Below, one piece after another: positions 47,115-55,895 of a stretch of 64,000 nucleotides of DNA (the stretch's first letter is position 1; every line of letters begins with the position of its first letter). The notes below the pieces were generated by a model. That model was not told where the DNA came from. It searched no databases and was given only the letters and a program-made list of their open reading frames with translations. Position numbers and translations under genes: made by a program. Source of the DNA: an uncultured Paracoccaceae bacterium (GTDB taxonomy: Bacteria > Pseudomonadota > Alphaproteobacteria > Rhodobacterales > Rhodobacteraceae); assembly GCA_947499715.1 (NCBI GenBank), contig CANMPL010000005.1:186001-250000 (forward strand), read 5' to 3'.

Positions 47115-47137
47115 AAAAATTTTCGTCGAAAATTTTT
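47115..47137. repeat. Intergenic A/T palindrome, copy 2
   Basis: A perfect palindrome with 11-base arms around one T (AAAAATTTTCG and CGAAAATTTTT) lies between cobA and cobB, ten bases before the cobB start codon. It resembles the palindrome at 14274-14292 (GATTTTTCG and CGAAAAATC). It is preceded by GCCC and followed by CCCC, so it stands out sharply from GC-rich surroundings. Confidence 0.6.
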
Positions 47138-47146
47138 CCCCACCTC

Positions 47147-48427
47147 ATGAGCGTTATCCTTTCTGCGCCATCGTCTGGATCCGGCAAGACAACAATCACG
47201 CTTGGCATCTTGCGTGCACTGGCGCGACGGGGAACACTTGTGCGCGCGGCAAAGTCAGGGCCGGATTATATCGACCCGCAGTTTCACGCCGCTGCCTGTG
47301 GCGCACCTTGTATCAACCTTGACGCTTGGGCCATGACACCGGCCGCGATCAAGGCCCGCGCCGCCGGGCCCGAAACCCTGATCATCGAAGGCGCAATGGG
47401 CCTTTTTGACGGCGCGCCGCCCGCTGGCAAAGGTGCAACTGCGGATCTGGCGCGCATCCTTGGCCTACCCGTGGTGCTGATCGTTGATGCTGCTGCCATG
47501 GCGCAATCCGTCGCCCCGCTGGTGTCCGGTTTTGCCAATTTTGCCAAAGACGTAGAGGTCGCCGGGGTTATTCTGAACAACGTTGGTTCGCCCCGACATG
47601 AAAAGATGCTGCGTGACGCGCTGACCCCGCTTGACCTTCCTGTTTTGGGCGCTGTGCCGCGTCACAAAAAGCTGGCGCGCCCATCGCGCCACCTGGGGCT
47701 GGTGCAAGCTGGCGAGATGCCCGATCTTGAAGGTTTCATCAACGCCGCCGCGGATATCGCCGCCGATTGCATCGACCTTGATGCGCTTTTGGCCTTGGGG
47801 CGCGACTTGCCGATGCCGCCGCCTCCGACCATTATCAAGAACCCCAAACGGATCGCTTTGGCGCAGGACGTGGCCTTTGCCTTTAGCTACCCCCACCAGA
47901 TCAAGGATTGGATCGCAACGGGCGCCACCATCCTACCGTTTTCGCCATTGGCAAACGACGCCGTTCCTGCCGCTGATCTGGTGTTCCTGCCCGGCGGTTA
48001 CCCAGAGCTTCACGCGGCCCGGCTTGCCGCTTCTGATCGCTTTCTTGAAAGCCTGAGGAAAGCCGCGCAAACGACTGATATTTATGGTGAATGCGGCGGC
48101 TATATGACCCTCGGACAGACCCTGACGGACGCTGACGGGGTAATCCATCAGATGGCGGGTTTGTTGGATCTCGACACCAGTTTTGCGGCGCGTAAGCTTC
48201 ACTTGGGTTACCGCAATCTGACCTCTGCCCAAGGGCGTTTCGCAGCGCATGAATTCCACTATGCCACGACCCTTCGGGCGGAGGGTAGACCGCTTTTTCA
48301 GGCGACCGACGCGGCGGGTGCAGACCTTGGCTCCATGGGGCTGATCAAAGGGCGCGTATCGGGGTCCTTCGCCCATATCATCGACCGCTTGCACACCAGC
48401 GAGGCGCGCGATACCGATCCGTCATGA
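47147..48427 (+). CDS. cobB: Cobyrinate a,c-diamide synthase
   Basis: CobB amidates the a and c side chains of (hydrogeno)byrinic acid using glutamine and ATP. The 426-residue product has an N-terminal P-loop SAPSSGSGKTTITLGIL, the DTBS-like domain with IIEGAMGLFDGA, and a C-terminal class I glutaminase-like domain with catalytic Cys in IYGECGGYMTLG. The start at 47147 gives the conserved MSVILSAPSSG; an upstream in-frame ATG at 47099 would read through the palindrome. It overlaps the MFS gene by ATGA. Confidence 0.94.
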   Translation: MSVILSAPSSGSGKTTITLGILRALARRGTLVRAAKSGPDYIDPQFHAAACGAPCINLDAWAMTPAAIKARAAGPETLIIEGAMGLFDGAPPAGKGATADLARILGLPVVLIVDAAAMAQSVAPLVSGFANFAKDVEVAGVILNNVGSPRHEKMLRDALTPLDLPVLGAVPRHKKLARPSRHLGLVQAGEMPDLEGFINAAADIAADCIDLDALLALGRDLPMPPPPTIIKNPKRIALAQDVAFAFSYPHQIKDWIATGATILPFSPLANDAVPAADLVFLPGGYPELHAARLAASDRFLESLRKAAQTTDIYGECGGYMTLGQTLTDADGVIHQMAGLLDLDTSFAARKLHLGYRNLTSAQGRFAAHEFHYATTLRAEGRPLFQATDAAGADLGSMGLIKGRVSGSFAHIIDRLHTSEARDTDPS

Positions 48428-49641
48428 CATCTTCAAACGATAGCCTCGCCCGCCGGAACGTTGCCGTCCTTGTCGCCGCGCAAGCGATCCTGGGCAGCCA
48501 AATTACCATGATCTTCGTGGTCGGAGGCTTGGCCGGTCAGCAGCTTTCGCCGCTGGCCTGTTTTGCGACCCTGCCGATTTCTTTGATCGTCTTTGGCTCC
48601 ATGACGACCGCCCCTTGGCTTAGCCCATTCATGCAGCGGTTTGGGCGTCAGGCCGGGTTTTATATTGGCGCGTTGGGCGGGCTGATCGGCAGCGCGATCT
48701 CGGCCTATGCCATCACGATTTCCAGCTTCGCGCTGTTCCTGGTCGGGTCCTACCTGACGGGTATCTATATGTCTGCGCAGGGGTTTTTTCGCTTTGCAGC
48801 CGCCGACACAGCGTCTGAATCCTTTCGCCCCAAGGCGATTTCCTACGTGCTTGCCGGTGGATTGGTCTCTGCCATCATCGGGCCGCAACTGGTCAGCTGG
48901 TTGACCTACGACAACCCCGACGCGACGGTCATGCGCTACCTTCCGGTCTATTACGCCGCGATTGCGCTGAATGTCATCGGCATGGGGCTTTTTGTCTTCC
49001 TCAAGATCCCGAAACCAGCCGTAATTGCGCCCGGCGACGACCGGGGCCGCACCCTGACAGAGCTTTTGACGACGCCGCGTATCGCTGTCGCCGTGATCTG
49101 TGCCATGGTCAGTTACTCCCTCATGAACCTTGTCATGACCTCGACCCCGCTGGCCGTCGTTGGCTGTGGATATGGCGTCTCTGACGCCTCTAACGTGGTC
49201 ACGGGGCATGTTCTGGCAATGTTTGCACCGTCCTTCTTTACCGGCCACCTGATTGCCCGTTTCGGGGTAGAGCGGATCATGGGCCTTGGGCTTGCGATCC
49301 TTGGCGTCGCTGGCATTGTCGCCCTGCAAGGCGTTGAGTTGACGAACTTTTATATCGCGCTGGTGCTGCTTGGCCTCGGTTGGAACTTTGGCTTTATCGG
49401 GGCCACGACAATGCTTGCGAGCGCCCATGCCCCGTCAGAGCGTGGGCGAGTTCAGGGGATCAACGACATGATTGTCTTTGGCATGGTGACGGTGGCCAGC
49501 CTCGCCTCTGGCGGATTGATGAATTGCTCTGGCGGTTCCGCGGTTGAGGGCTGGACAGCCGTGAACCTTGCGATGGTGCCGTTTCTGGTGCTGGCAGGCG
49601 GTGCGCTGATCTGGCTGGTTTTGCGACCGCTAGCTGCCTAA
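48424..49641 (+). CDS. MFS transporter
   Basis: A 405-residue inner-membrane protein with twelve hydrophobic segments and the layout of the major facilitator superfamily: two six-helix halves joined by a loop around KPAVIAPGDDRGRTLTELL. Typical MFS motif A (GxxxDrxGrr) is weak, replaced by PWLSPFMQRFGRQAGFYIGAL. The start codon overlaps cobB by four bases, so the two are co-translated, but nothing in the sequence shows cobalamin-related cargo. Its stop codon overlaps that of the convergent phytoene-synthase-like gene (CTAA). Confidence 0.85.
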   Translation: MTSSNDSLARRNVAVLVAAQAILGSQITMIFVVGGLAGQQLSPLACFATLPISLIVFGSMTTAPWLSPFMQRFGRQAGFYIGALGGLIGSAISAYAITISSFALFLVGSYLTGIYMSAQGFFRFAAADTASESFRPKAISYVLAGGLVSAIIGPQLVSWLTYDNPDATVMRYLPVYYAAIALNVIGMGLFVFLKIPKPAVIAPGDDRGRTLTELLTTPRIAVAVICAMVSYSLMNLVMTSTPLAVVGCGYGVSDASNVVTGHVLAMFAPSFFTGHLIARFGVERIMGLGLAILGVAGIVALQGVELTNFYIALVLLGLGWNFGFIGATTMLASAHAPSERGRVQGINDMIVFGMVTVASLASGGLMNCSGGSAVEGWTAVNLAMVPFLVLAGGALIWLVLRPLAA

Positions 49642-50393
49642 TAGGCCCAACCGCGCACCGCAACATAAGTGAACCGCAGATGCCCCGGTGCCAAAGCGCC
49701 GTCGATCACGCGCTGCGGAGAAGCGATCGCCTGCCCAAGAACGGGCCGCGCCGCCCAACCGGTCAAAAGCGCTGGCGCCGCCGACGCGGGAACCTGCGCC
49801 TTCATCTTTGCCGCGCTGTTCAGCCGGTCAAGCCCCACCTGCGCCAGGTCCCGCACACCCTGCGGCGTGCCATCCAGCAGCGGGATCCGCCCACGATCTT
49901 CAAGCTCTGGCACCGCGCGCAACAGGTTCGCGACCCCAACACCATAGGCAAAATCGCGCACCACCTTTTCGGCGGTTGCACCCAACAGTCGCGCCGCCGT
50001 CCAGATCAGCCCGCCCGAGGTTGCGTCAAGGTAATCGGTCAGATGTGCCTCATCCGCGAAGGCATCTTTGTAGATGTCCCAGCGGCGCATCGCGATCAGC
50101 GTATCAAGGCAGGCGGCACCTTCCGCGTCCAACACCCCGGCCAGTGCGTCGACAATCTCGTGCTTGCGCACGGGGCCACCCTTGCCGATCTCTTCCAGCG
50201 CGTCGCGCCACCATTGCAGCCGCATTTCGGCGATCATCGGCTCTTGCGTGACCCATGGTGCGCGGCTGACTTCGATGTTGAACGCGATCAGCGGAAACAG
50301 GATCTGCCGCGCCGCAACAGGCGATGCCATCACCGCGCGAAAACGGTCAGGGTCGGCGCGTTCGACCAGAGCGGCGCAAGCTGCCGCGCTCAT
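49638..50393 (-). CDS. Squalene/phytoene synthase-like protein with altered active site
   Basis: A 251-residue helical protein of the squalene/phytoene synthase fold, in the short subgroup that includes the mitochondrial complex I assembly factor NDUFAF6. The first region reads MRLQWWRDALEEI, but the second Asp-rich motif, NILRDVxED in true synthases, is NLLRAVPELED here, so a metal-binding Asp is Ala. Prenyl condensation is therefore doubtful. Start at 50393 overlaps the upstream methyltransferase gene by ATGA. It is the last gene of cysS, cimA, methyltransferase, this gene. Confidence 0.82.
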   Translation of the reverse strand: MSAAACAALVERADPDRFRAVMASPVAARQILFPLIAFNIEVSRAPWVTQEPMIAEMRLQWWRDALEEIGKGGPVRKHEIVDALAGVLDAEGAACLDTLIAMRRWDIYKDAFADEAHLTDYLDATSGGLIWTAARLLGATAEKVVRDFAYGVGVANLLRAVPELEDRGRIPLLDGTPQGVRDLAQVGLDRLNSAAKMKAQVPASAAPALLTGWAARPVLGQAIASPQRVIDGALAPGHLRFTYVAVRGWAY

Positions 50394-51094
50394 ACGGGGC
50401 GCACCACGCAAAGCAGATAGCCCGTCTCGGCACGCAGCGCCCGCCATTGTGTCGCTTCCGCGCGTGCCTCTGACAAGACCTGGCGCAAGTCGTCATCGGC
50501 GTCCGGCCAAAGCATCTCAATTCGCGCTTCAAGCGGCTGGTAATACGCCTCCCACGCCGCATCAGACAGTCGGCGTGTGCCAAGCAATTCATAGCCCGCC
50601 AGCCCAATTTGAGTGGCAAGCGCGACTTGACCAAAGACTTCGTCGCCTTCCCAGAATGCAACCGCCGCATCGGACGGACGCGGGTCAAAGAAGCAAGGCT
50701 GCGTAAAGGCAATTGCGCCATTCGGGCGCAGTGATTTCCGCCACCCCCGCAGCCCCTTTTGCAGGCCAAGGAAGTAAAGTGCACCGGCGCACCAGATCAG
50801 ATCGAACAGGCCGTCAGGTTGCGCCATGTCGCCTTGCCGGGCAGATACGCGCGGGTCGTCGCCATAGCGCGCGCGGACGGCATCCACAAAGTGTTGCTGC
50901 TTATCTATGCCCGTGACATGACCGTTCGGTGCGGCCACTAACAAGGCCGCAATATCGGCGCCCGGTCCGCAGGCCAGATCGGCTATCGCCGCATCCGCGG
51001 GCGTCTGGGCAAGGGCTGTGGCCCAAGCTACGTCTGCCGCCTCACCCGGCCCTTCGCGTGGCAGGTCACGGTGCAGGGTGAAAAAGGCGCTCAT
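50390..51094 (-). CDS. Class I SAM-dependent methyltransferase
   Basis: A 234-residue Rossmann-fold methyltransferase. Motif I is IADLACGPGADIAALL, the acidic end of strand 2 is TGIDKQQ, motif II is around QGDMAQPDGLFDLIWCAGALYFL, and LRPNGAIAFTQP is post-motif. It resembles the UbiE/Trm-like small-molecule group in general layout, but the substrate is unknown. The start at 51094 overlaps the cimA stop codon by ATGA, and its own stop overlaps the phytoene-synthase-like gene, so the two last genes of this string are probably linked in function. Confidence 0.83.
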   Translation of the reverse strand: MSAFFTLHRDLPREGPGEAADVAWATALAQTPADAAIADLACGPGADIAALLVAAPNGHVTGIDKQQHFVDAVRARYGDDPRVSARQGDMAQPDGLFDLIWCAGALYFLGLQKGLRGWRKSLRPNGAIAFTQPCFFDPRPSDAAVAFWEGDEVFGQVALATQIGLAGYELLGTRRLSDAAWEAYYQPLEARIEMLWPDADDDLRQVLSEARAEATQWRALRAETGYLLCVVRPV

Positions 51095-52713
51095 GCAGGT
51101 TTGGCCCCGTCGCGGATCAGCTTCCAATTGATCGAATCGACCAGGGCATCAAAAGAGGCATCGACGATGTTGGCACTCACGCCCACCGTCGACCACCGCC
51201 GCCCTTGAGCGTCTTCGCTGTCGATGATCACGCGGGTGACCGCCTCTGTGCCGCCATCGGTGATGCGCACCTTAAAATCGACCAGCTTCATATCGTCGAT
51301 CATGCCCTGATAGCGGCCCAGATCCTTGGCCAAGGCCCGGCTCAGTGCGTTCACAGGGCCCTGATCTGACCCATCCGGCCCAAGGCTTTCGCTGACGTTG
51401 AGGTATTTTTCGCCGTCCACCTTGGTCACGACCACCGCCTCAGAGATGCTGACCATCTGGTTGTGCTTGTTGCGGCGGCGTTCCACCGTCACCCGATAGC
51501 GCTTGATCTCAAAAAATGTGGGCAACGTCCCCAATTCGGCCCGCGCCAGCAGTTCAAACGACGCCTGTGCGGTGTCATATGAATAGCCACGCGCCTCTTG
51601 CTCCTTGATGCGTTCCAGAATGCGCGGCAATGCGGGGTTATCGGGTGCGACTTCAAGCCCCGCCTCTGCCAGACGCTGGCGTAGGTTCGATTGCCCGGCT
51701 TGATTGGACATCGGCACAATGCGGCTGTTGCCGACCAGCGCGGGTTCAATGTGTTCGTAGGTGGTGGGATCCTTGGCAATCGCGCTGGCGTGCAGCCCGG
51801 CCTTATGGGCAAAGGCGCTGGCACCCACATAGGGCGCTTGCTTTGCAGGGACGCGATTGAGGATATCGTCCAGCACCCGGCTGGCGCGGCGCAACCCTTT
51901 CAGTGCCTCAGGCGTCACACCGGTTTCAAACCGACTGGCGAAAGGTTCCTTCAGCAGCAGCGTCGGGATGATGCTGGTCAGATTGGCATTGCCGCAGCGC
52001 TCGCCCAGACCGTTCAGCGTGCCTTGGATCTGCCGCGCCCCCGCCAGCACCGCGGCCAGCGAATTGGCCACGGCGTTTTCAGTATCATTGTGCGTATGGA
52101 TCGCAAGATGGCTGCCCGGAATCCCGCTCTCGATCACATCTGTCACGATGGAAGAGACTTCCTCTGGCAGCGTCCCGCCATTGGTATCGCAGAGCACAAT
52201 CCACCGCGCGCCCGCGTCATAAACGGCGTGGATCGCCTCGAGCGCATAGGCGCGATTGGCCTTGTAGCCATCAAAGAAATGTTCGGCATCAAAAAGCGCC
52301 TCACGCCCGTTCTTGACCAAATGCGCAAAAGACGCGCGCAGGTTCTCGGTGTTTTCGGCCAAGGTGATCCCAAGCGCCGTCTCGACATGAAACTCGTGGC
52401 TCTTGCCCACCAGACAGACCGCCGGGGTTTCGGCATTCATCACTGCCGCCAGCACGTCATCATTCTCTGCCGACCGCCCGGTCCGCTTGGTCATGCCAAA
52501 GGCGGTCATGGTAGCGCGGGTATCGATTCCGGCCTCAAAGAATTCTGAATCGGTCGGGTTCGCACCCGGCCAGCCACCTTCGATGTAGTCCACACCCAAT
52601 GCGTCCAGCGTCTGTGCGATCTGGATCTTTTCAGTCGTGGAAAACTGCACCCCTTGGGTCTGCTGCCCGTCGCGCAAGGTCGTATCAAACAGGTAAAGGC
52701 GTTCCTTGCCCAT
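51091..52713 (-). CDS. cimA: (R)-citramalate synthase
   Basis: CimA condenses pyruvate and acetyl-CoA to citramalate, giving a threonine-independent route to isoleucine. The 540-residue product is of the LeuA family: catalytic motif YLFDTTLRDGQQTQGVQFS at the N-terminus, metal-binding HTHNDTENAVANSLA, and a C-terminal LeuA-type dimer/allosteric domain ending IVDASFDALVDSINWKLI. The length matches the long CimA subgroup of alphaproteobacteria. The ATG at 52713 shares one base with the cysS stop codon; a GTG one codon earlier is also possible. Confidence 0.94.
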   Translation of the reverse strand: MGKERLYLFDTTLRDGQQTQGVQFSTTEKIQIAQTLDALGVDYIEGGWPGANPTDSEFFEAGIDTRATMTAFGMTKRTGRSAENDDVLAAVMNAETPAVCLVGKSHEFHVETALGITLAENTENLRASFAHLVKNGREALFDAEHFFDGYKANRAYALEAIHAVYDAGARWIVLCDTNGGTLPEEVSSIVTDVIESGIPGSHLAIHTHNDTENAVANSLAAVLAGARQIQGTLNGLGERCGNANLTSIIPTLLLKEPFASRFETGVTPEALKGLRRASRVLDDILNRVPAKQAPYVGASAFAHKAGLHASAIAKDPTTYEHIEPALVGNSRIVPMSNQAGQSNLRQRLAEAGLEVAPDNPALPRILERIKEQEARGYSYDTAQASFELLARAELGTLPTFFEIKRYRVTVERRRNKHNQMVSISEAVVVTKVDGEKYLNVSESLGPDGSDQGPVNALSRALAKDLGRYQGMIDDMKLVDFKVRITDGGTEAVTRVIIDSEDAQGRRWSTVGVSANIVDASFDALVDSINWKLIRDGAKPA

Positions 52714-54146
52714 CACAGATCCCCCAGCTTTGCCGCGTCAAAGTCCGGGCCCGGCGTCCAGGTCGCCTGCCCGCCCACATCCGTGACTTGCACCCCCGCC
52801 GCGTTCAGCACATCGCGCACCTCATCGGCTGTGGCCCAATCCTTTTCTGCCCGCGCCTTGGCGCGTGTGGCCAGCAAGGCGTCGACCTTGGCCGCCACCG
52901 CTGGCAGCACATCGGCCCCGCCTTCAGCACCGTCGAACATCGGGATGGCGTCCCAATCATTCACCAGCCCCAACATGCCAAGACCATGCGCAAAACCTGC
53001 CAAAGCCTCTGGCGTGCGCCCCTTGGCCAGAACGTGCAATCGTGCAATCGCGCCCGCCGTGTTCAGGTCATTGGCAAGCACACCGATGAACTCGGCATCA
53101 GCCTGCCATTTACCTTCCGCGGCAAGTGCGGTCACAAGTTTTGCATTGAAACCATGCCCTTGCAGGATCCCATACCACTTGCGCAGCGTTCCTTCGGCCT
53201 CGGCGCGCTTGGCCTCTGTCCAGTCCATCGGCTTGCTGTAGTGCGTCGTCAGATAGACCATGCGAATGACCTCACCCGGAACGCCCTGATCCAACAGGTC
53301 GCGCACGGTAAAGAAGTTGCCCAAGCTCTTGGACATCTTCTTGCCCTCGACCTGCAACATCTCATTATGCAGCCAAACACGGGCAAACGCGCCATCCGGA
53401 TGGGCGCAGGCCGATTGCGCGATCTCGTTCTCATGGTGGGGGAACTGCAGATCGTTGCCGCCGCCGTGGATGTCAAATGTCTCGCCCAGCAGTGCCTTGG
53501 ACATGGCAGAGCATTCGATGTGCCAACCGGGCCGTCCATAGCCCCAAGGGCTGTCCCAGCCGGGCACGCCATCGGGTGACGGCTTCCACAGCACAAAGTC
53601 CATCGGGTTGCGCTTGTACGGGGCCACCTCCACGCGCGCACCTGCGATCATGTCATCAATCGAACGCCCCGAAAGCGCGCCATAATCGGCATAGCTTTCG
53701 ACGCTGAACAACACATGGCCTTCGGCCTCGTAGGCGTGGCCCTTGGCGATCAGAACCGCCGACATGTCGATCATCTCTTGGATGTATGCGGTGGCCCTTG
53801 GTTCGGCATTGGGGCGCATTGCCCCCAGCGCGTCCATATCCGCATGATACCAGCCAATCGTCTCAGCCGTGATATCCCCAATCGCCCGCCCGCTTTGTGC
53901 CGCGCGCGCGTTGATCTTGTCATCCACGTCGGTGAAATTGCGCACATAGGTCACGTTGTCCGCACCATAGATTTCGCGCATCAGCCGAAACAGCACGTCA
54001 AACAGCAACACGTTGCGGGCATTGCCCAAATGCGCCCGGTCATAAACCGTGGGTCCGCACAGATACATGCTGACCTTGCCCGGAATGACAGGTTCAAACT
54101 CTTCCTTGCGACGAGTTTTGGTATTGTGGAAACGGATCGGTGTCAT
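52713..54146 (-). CDS. cysS: Cysteinyl-tRNA synthetase
   Basis: This class I synthetase charges tRNA-Cys. The 477-residue product has the HIGH-type motif [10 protein letters not shown] preceded by the zinc Cys in YLCGPTVYD, further zinc ligands around [13 protein letters not shown] and [15 protein letters not shown], and [10 protein letters not shown] as the KMSKS loop. Length is usual. It is first in the overlapping string cysS, cimA, methyltransferase, phytoene-synthase-like. Upstream, 54147-54296 (150 bases) contains no gene I support. Confidence 0.96.
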   Translation of the reverse strand: MTPIRFHNTKTRRKEEFEPVIPGKVSMYLCGPTVYDRAHLGNARNVLLFDVLFRLMREIYGADNVTYVRNFTDVDDKINARAAQSGRAIGDITAETIGWYHADMDALGAMRPNAEPRATAYIQEMIDMSAVLIAKGHAYEAEGHVLFSVESYADYGALSGRSIDDMIAGARVEVAPYKRNPMDFVLWKPSPDGVPGWDSPWGYGRPGWHIECSAMSKALLGETFDIHGGGNDLQFPHHENEIAQSACAHPDGAFARVWLHNEMLQVEGKKMSKSLGNFFTVRDLLDQGVPGEVIRMVYLTTHYSKPMDWTEAKRAEAEGTLRKWYGILQGHGFNAKLVTALAAEGKWQADAEFIGVLANDLNTAGAIARLHVLAKGRTPEALAGFAHGLGMLGLVNDWDAIPMFDGAEGGADVLPAVAAKVDALLATRAKARAEKDWATADEVRDVLNAAGVQVTDVGGQATWTPGPDFDAAKLGDL

Positions 54147-54296
54147 AGCGCCTCACGCACGGGTTTTGCCGGCGGGCTTAGCGAAATCAGGATCAATGTG
54201 AAACGTGAAAAAGCAGCCCGCTGGATTTCAGCAGGGAATAATGCAGCAAATGATGATGCAGGTCTTTTTCATGGGATCGGGGTAACACGCCCCATC

Positions 54297-54830
54297 CTAT
54301 CCGTCCAGCATTTCTGACAGCTTGTGGATGGTGTTGAGGTTTCGCGCAGTAAATCCTGTCCCCGTGATCACGCGGCCAATCTTTCCCGCCAGAACAGAGC
54401 GGCCAAACCCGTGCGGCGTGTGCACCCAGACCAGATCACCCTTGACGCTGACCGCCTCGCCCGGCACCGCCAAGCCGCGATAGGCCACATGGTCGATCAC
54501 CGGCACGTCAAAGCAAAAGAACCCATGCACCGTTTTGCCTGCATCGCGCGGATAAGGACAATGCGCGAGTGCATCTTGAAACGCTGCCTGCGACCGCACC
54601 AGAATAGGCACATCGACGCCCATCTGCGCCTGCATCGCGCCACCCAGCACAGCCGCCAGATCACCGGGCGCGGCGCGAAACACCAGATTGCCCGAAGCAA
54701 TATAGCTTTTGACATCCCGCCAGCCCAACCCTTCGGCCAATTGGCGCAGATCGGCCATTGGCACCTTGTTACCACCACCAACATTCACGCCGCGCAACAG
54801 CGCCACCCAGCTTGTCAATTCATCTGCCAT
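54297..54830 (-). CDS. DUF1697 family protein
   Basis: A 177-residue soluble protein matching DUF1697: the opening WVALLRGVNVGGGNKVPMADLRQL and the central VKSYIASGNLVF are its hallmarks, followed by GFFCFDVP and a C-terminal ARNLNTIHKLSEML. The function is unknown in all organisms I know of. The start at 54830 was chosen from the conserved N-terminus. It is divergent from the MmcQ/YjbR gene with only 16 bases between start codons. Confidence 0.88.
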   Translation of the reverse strand: MADELTSWVALLRGVNVGGGNKVPMADLRQLAEGLGWRDVKSYIASGNLVFRAAPGDLAAVLGGAMQAQMGVDVPILVRSQAAFQDALAHCPYPRDAGKTVHGFFCFDVPVIDHVAYRGLAVPGEAVSVKGDLVWVHTPHGFGRSVLAGKIGRVITGTGFTARNLNTIHKLSEMLDG

Positions 54831-54846
54831 CCTGCACCATAACGCG

Positions 54847-55188
54847 ATGACCCGCGAAACCGTCAACGCCCTCTGTGCCACCTACCCCGGTGCCACGCTC
54901 GATCATAACCTTGGTGAAGGACATGACAGCTGGAAGGTGGGCGGCAAGCTCTTTGCGATCATCGGCGTGCTCGGCGATGTGGTCTCTGTCAAAACCGACA
55001 GCATTGAGACCGCACAAATGCTGATCGACGCGGGCGCGGGCCAAAAGGCGCGCTACCTGCACCGATCCTGGATTTCCGTGCCCCTGACGGCCGATCCGGA
55101 TGAACTGCGCCACCGTATTCAGATCTCCTACGACATCATCCTCGCCAGCCTCAGCAAAAAGGCGCAGGCAGCCATCACCGCGTCCTAA
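54847..55188 (+). CDS. MmcQ/YjbR family protein
   Basis: A 113-residue protein with the CyaY-like fold of the MmcQ/YjbR family, often described as DNA-binding though the role is unproven. It has SWKVGGKLFAIIG, VSVKTD and the closing HRSWISVPLTADP and YDIILASLSKKAQ segments of the family. It starts 16 bases from the divergent DUF1697 gene. Its stop codon lies inside an intergenic repeat whose sequence also covers the end of anmK. Confidence 0.88.
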   Translation: MTRETVNALCATYPGATLDHNLGEGHDSWKVGGKLFAIIGVLGDVVSVKTDSIETAQMLIDAGAGQKARYLHRSWISVPLTADPDELRHRIQISYDIILASLSKKAQAAITAS

Positions 55189-55240
55189 CTTCTTTTGGCC
55201 AAAAATATCCTCGGGGGTCCGGGGGCAGACAGCCCCCGGT
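55179..55240. repeat. Gene-end repeat, copy A, with hairpin
   Basis: The last codons and stop of the MmcQ/YjbR gene are followed by CTTCTTTTGGCCA and AAATATCC, then a perfect eight-base-pair hairpin CCGGGGGC-AGACA-GCCCCCGG (55219-55239). The same CTTCTTTTGGCCA and AAATATCC order occurs on the opposite strand at the end of anmK (62112-62146), including the preceding CGTCCT. It probably acts as a terminator between convergent genes. Confidence 0.6.
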
Positions 55241-55249
55241 CCTGTCGTA

Positions 55250-55639
55250 TCAATCGTATGCGACCACCTCGATTTCCACACCGTTCTCCTCGTGGAAATA
55301 GAACCGCCGTCCGGGCTCATAATCGGCATGGGAATGGGTCTCATATCCCGCCGCTTCGATCTTGGCTTGCGTGGCATCCAGATCATCCACCACGACCGCA
55401 ATGTGGTTCAGCGCCCCGCGCGTGGCGTAACTGGCGTCCGCCTTTGGCACAGTTTGCGTGGGTTCATGGCCGGAATAGACCGCGACATAGCTGGTCGTGG
55501 TGCCCACATGCACGGTGTATCCCGCGCCATTCATGCTGGCCCCTTCCCAGCGGGTGTGCCACCCAAACAGCTCTGAAAACAGCGCCGCTGTCGCCTTGGG
55601 ATCCGCCACGGTGATGTTCACATGTTCAAGATAGGCCAT
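55250..55639 (-). CDS. VOC superfamily protein (glyoxalase/dioxygenase-like)
   Basis: A 129-residue protein with the paired beta-alpha-beta-beta-beta modules of the vicinal oxygen chelate fold. Potential metal ligands are His in LEHVNITVADP, His in ALNHIAVVVDDLD and Glu in FYFHEENGVEIEVV, as in glyoxalase I-like enzymes. The start at 55639 shares one base with the stop codon of the 59-residue protein gene upstream, so the two form an operon. That operon lies divergent from soxR and behind a SoxR box, suggesting a role against redox-cycling compounds or their products. The substrate is unknown. Confidence 0.88.
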   Translation of the reverse strand: MAYLEHVNITVADPKATAALFSELFGWHTRWEGASMNGAGYTVHVGTTTSYVAVYSGHEPTQTVPKADASYATRGALNHIAVVVDDLDATQAKIEAAGYETHSHADYEPGRRFYFHEENGVEIEVVAYD

Positions 55640-55818
55640 CAGACGATCCCCCTTTTCATCCATTTTTGCACCCGCGCGAAAACGCCCGGTTCCTTGGGCG
55701 CACGTTCAACATGCAGGCAGCCGCAGTCAAGGTCGTGGCCCCAGCCAATCCCTTCGCGTTGCAGCGCATTTATGATGCCGGGGTCGACACAGACCCGCAT
55801 TGTCTTGCTCTTGGTCAT
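55639..55818 (-). CDS. 59-residue cysteine-containing protein of the SoxR-linked operon
   Basis: A small gene encoding 59 residues, starting MTKSKTMRVCVDPGIINAL and containing GWGHDLDCGCLHVE and a basic C-terminus. Cysteines are at 10, 32 and 34, the last two in a CGC pair flanked by His28 and His36, which could bind metal or be redox active. GGAGA lies just before the ATG, and the stop codon overlaps the VOC gene by one base (TGATG), strong signs that it is translated. It is the first gene behind a SoxR box. I do not recognise the family. Confidence 0.72.
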   Translation of the reverse strand: MTKSKTMRVCVDPGIINALQREGIGWGHDLDCGCLHVERAPKEPGVFARVQKWMKRGIV

Positions 55819-55863
55819 CTCAATTCTCCTCTATTCAAGCCGTTGCGAATCTGTTTGTAATTT

Positions 55864-55879
55864 CTCAAGTGCACTTGAG
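55864..55879. promoter_or_regulatory. SoxR box between soxR and the VOC operon
   Basis: CTCAAGTGCACTTGAG is a perfect 16-base palindrome matching the SoxR operator of E. coli soxS (CCTCAAGTTAACTTGAGG) outside its centre. On the minus strand it is set in a promoter-like context with a TTGATC -35 and a 19-base spacer before TACAAA, the long spacing typical of MerR-family promoters. It lies 17 bases from soxR and 46 bases from the 59-residue gene. Confidence 0.85.
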
Positions 55880-55895
55880 ATCAAGAGGTTTCTTC

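Noticed and set aside
54228-54272. Fourteen-codon Cys/Ile-rich frame MKKTCIIICCIIPC on the minus strand upstream of cysS
   Set aside because: No ribosome site and too short to judge; probably chance.
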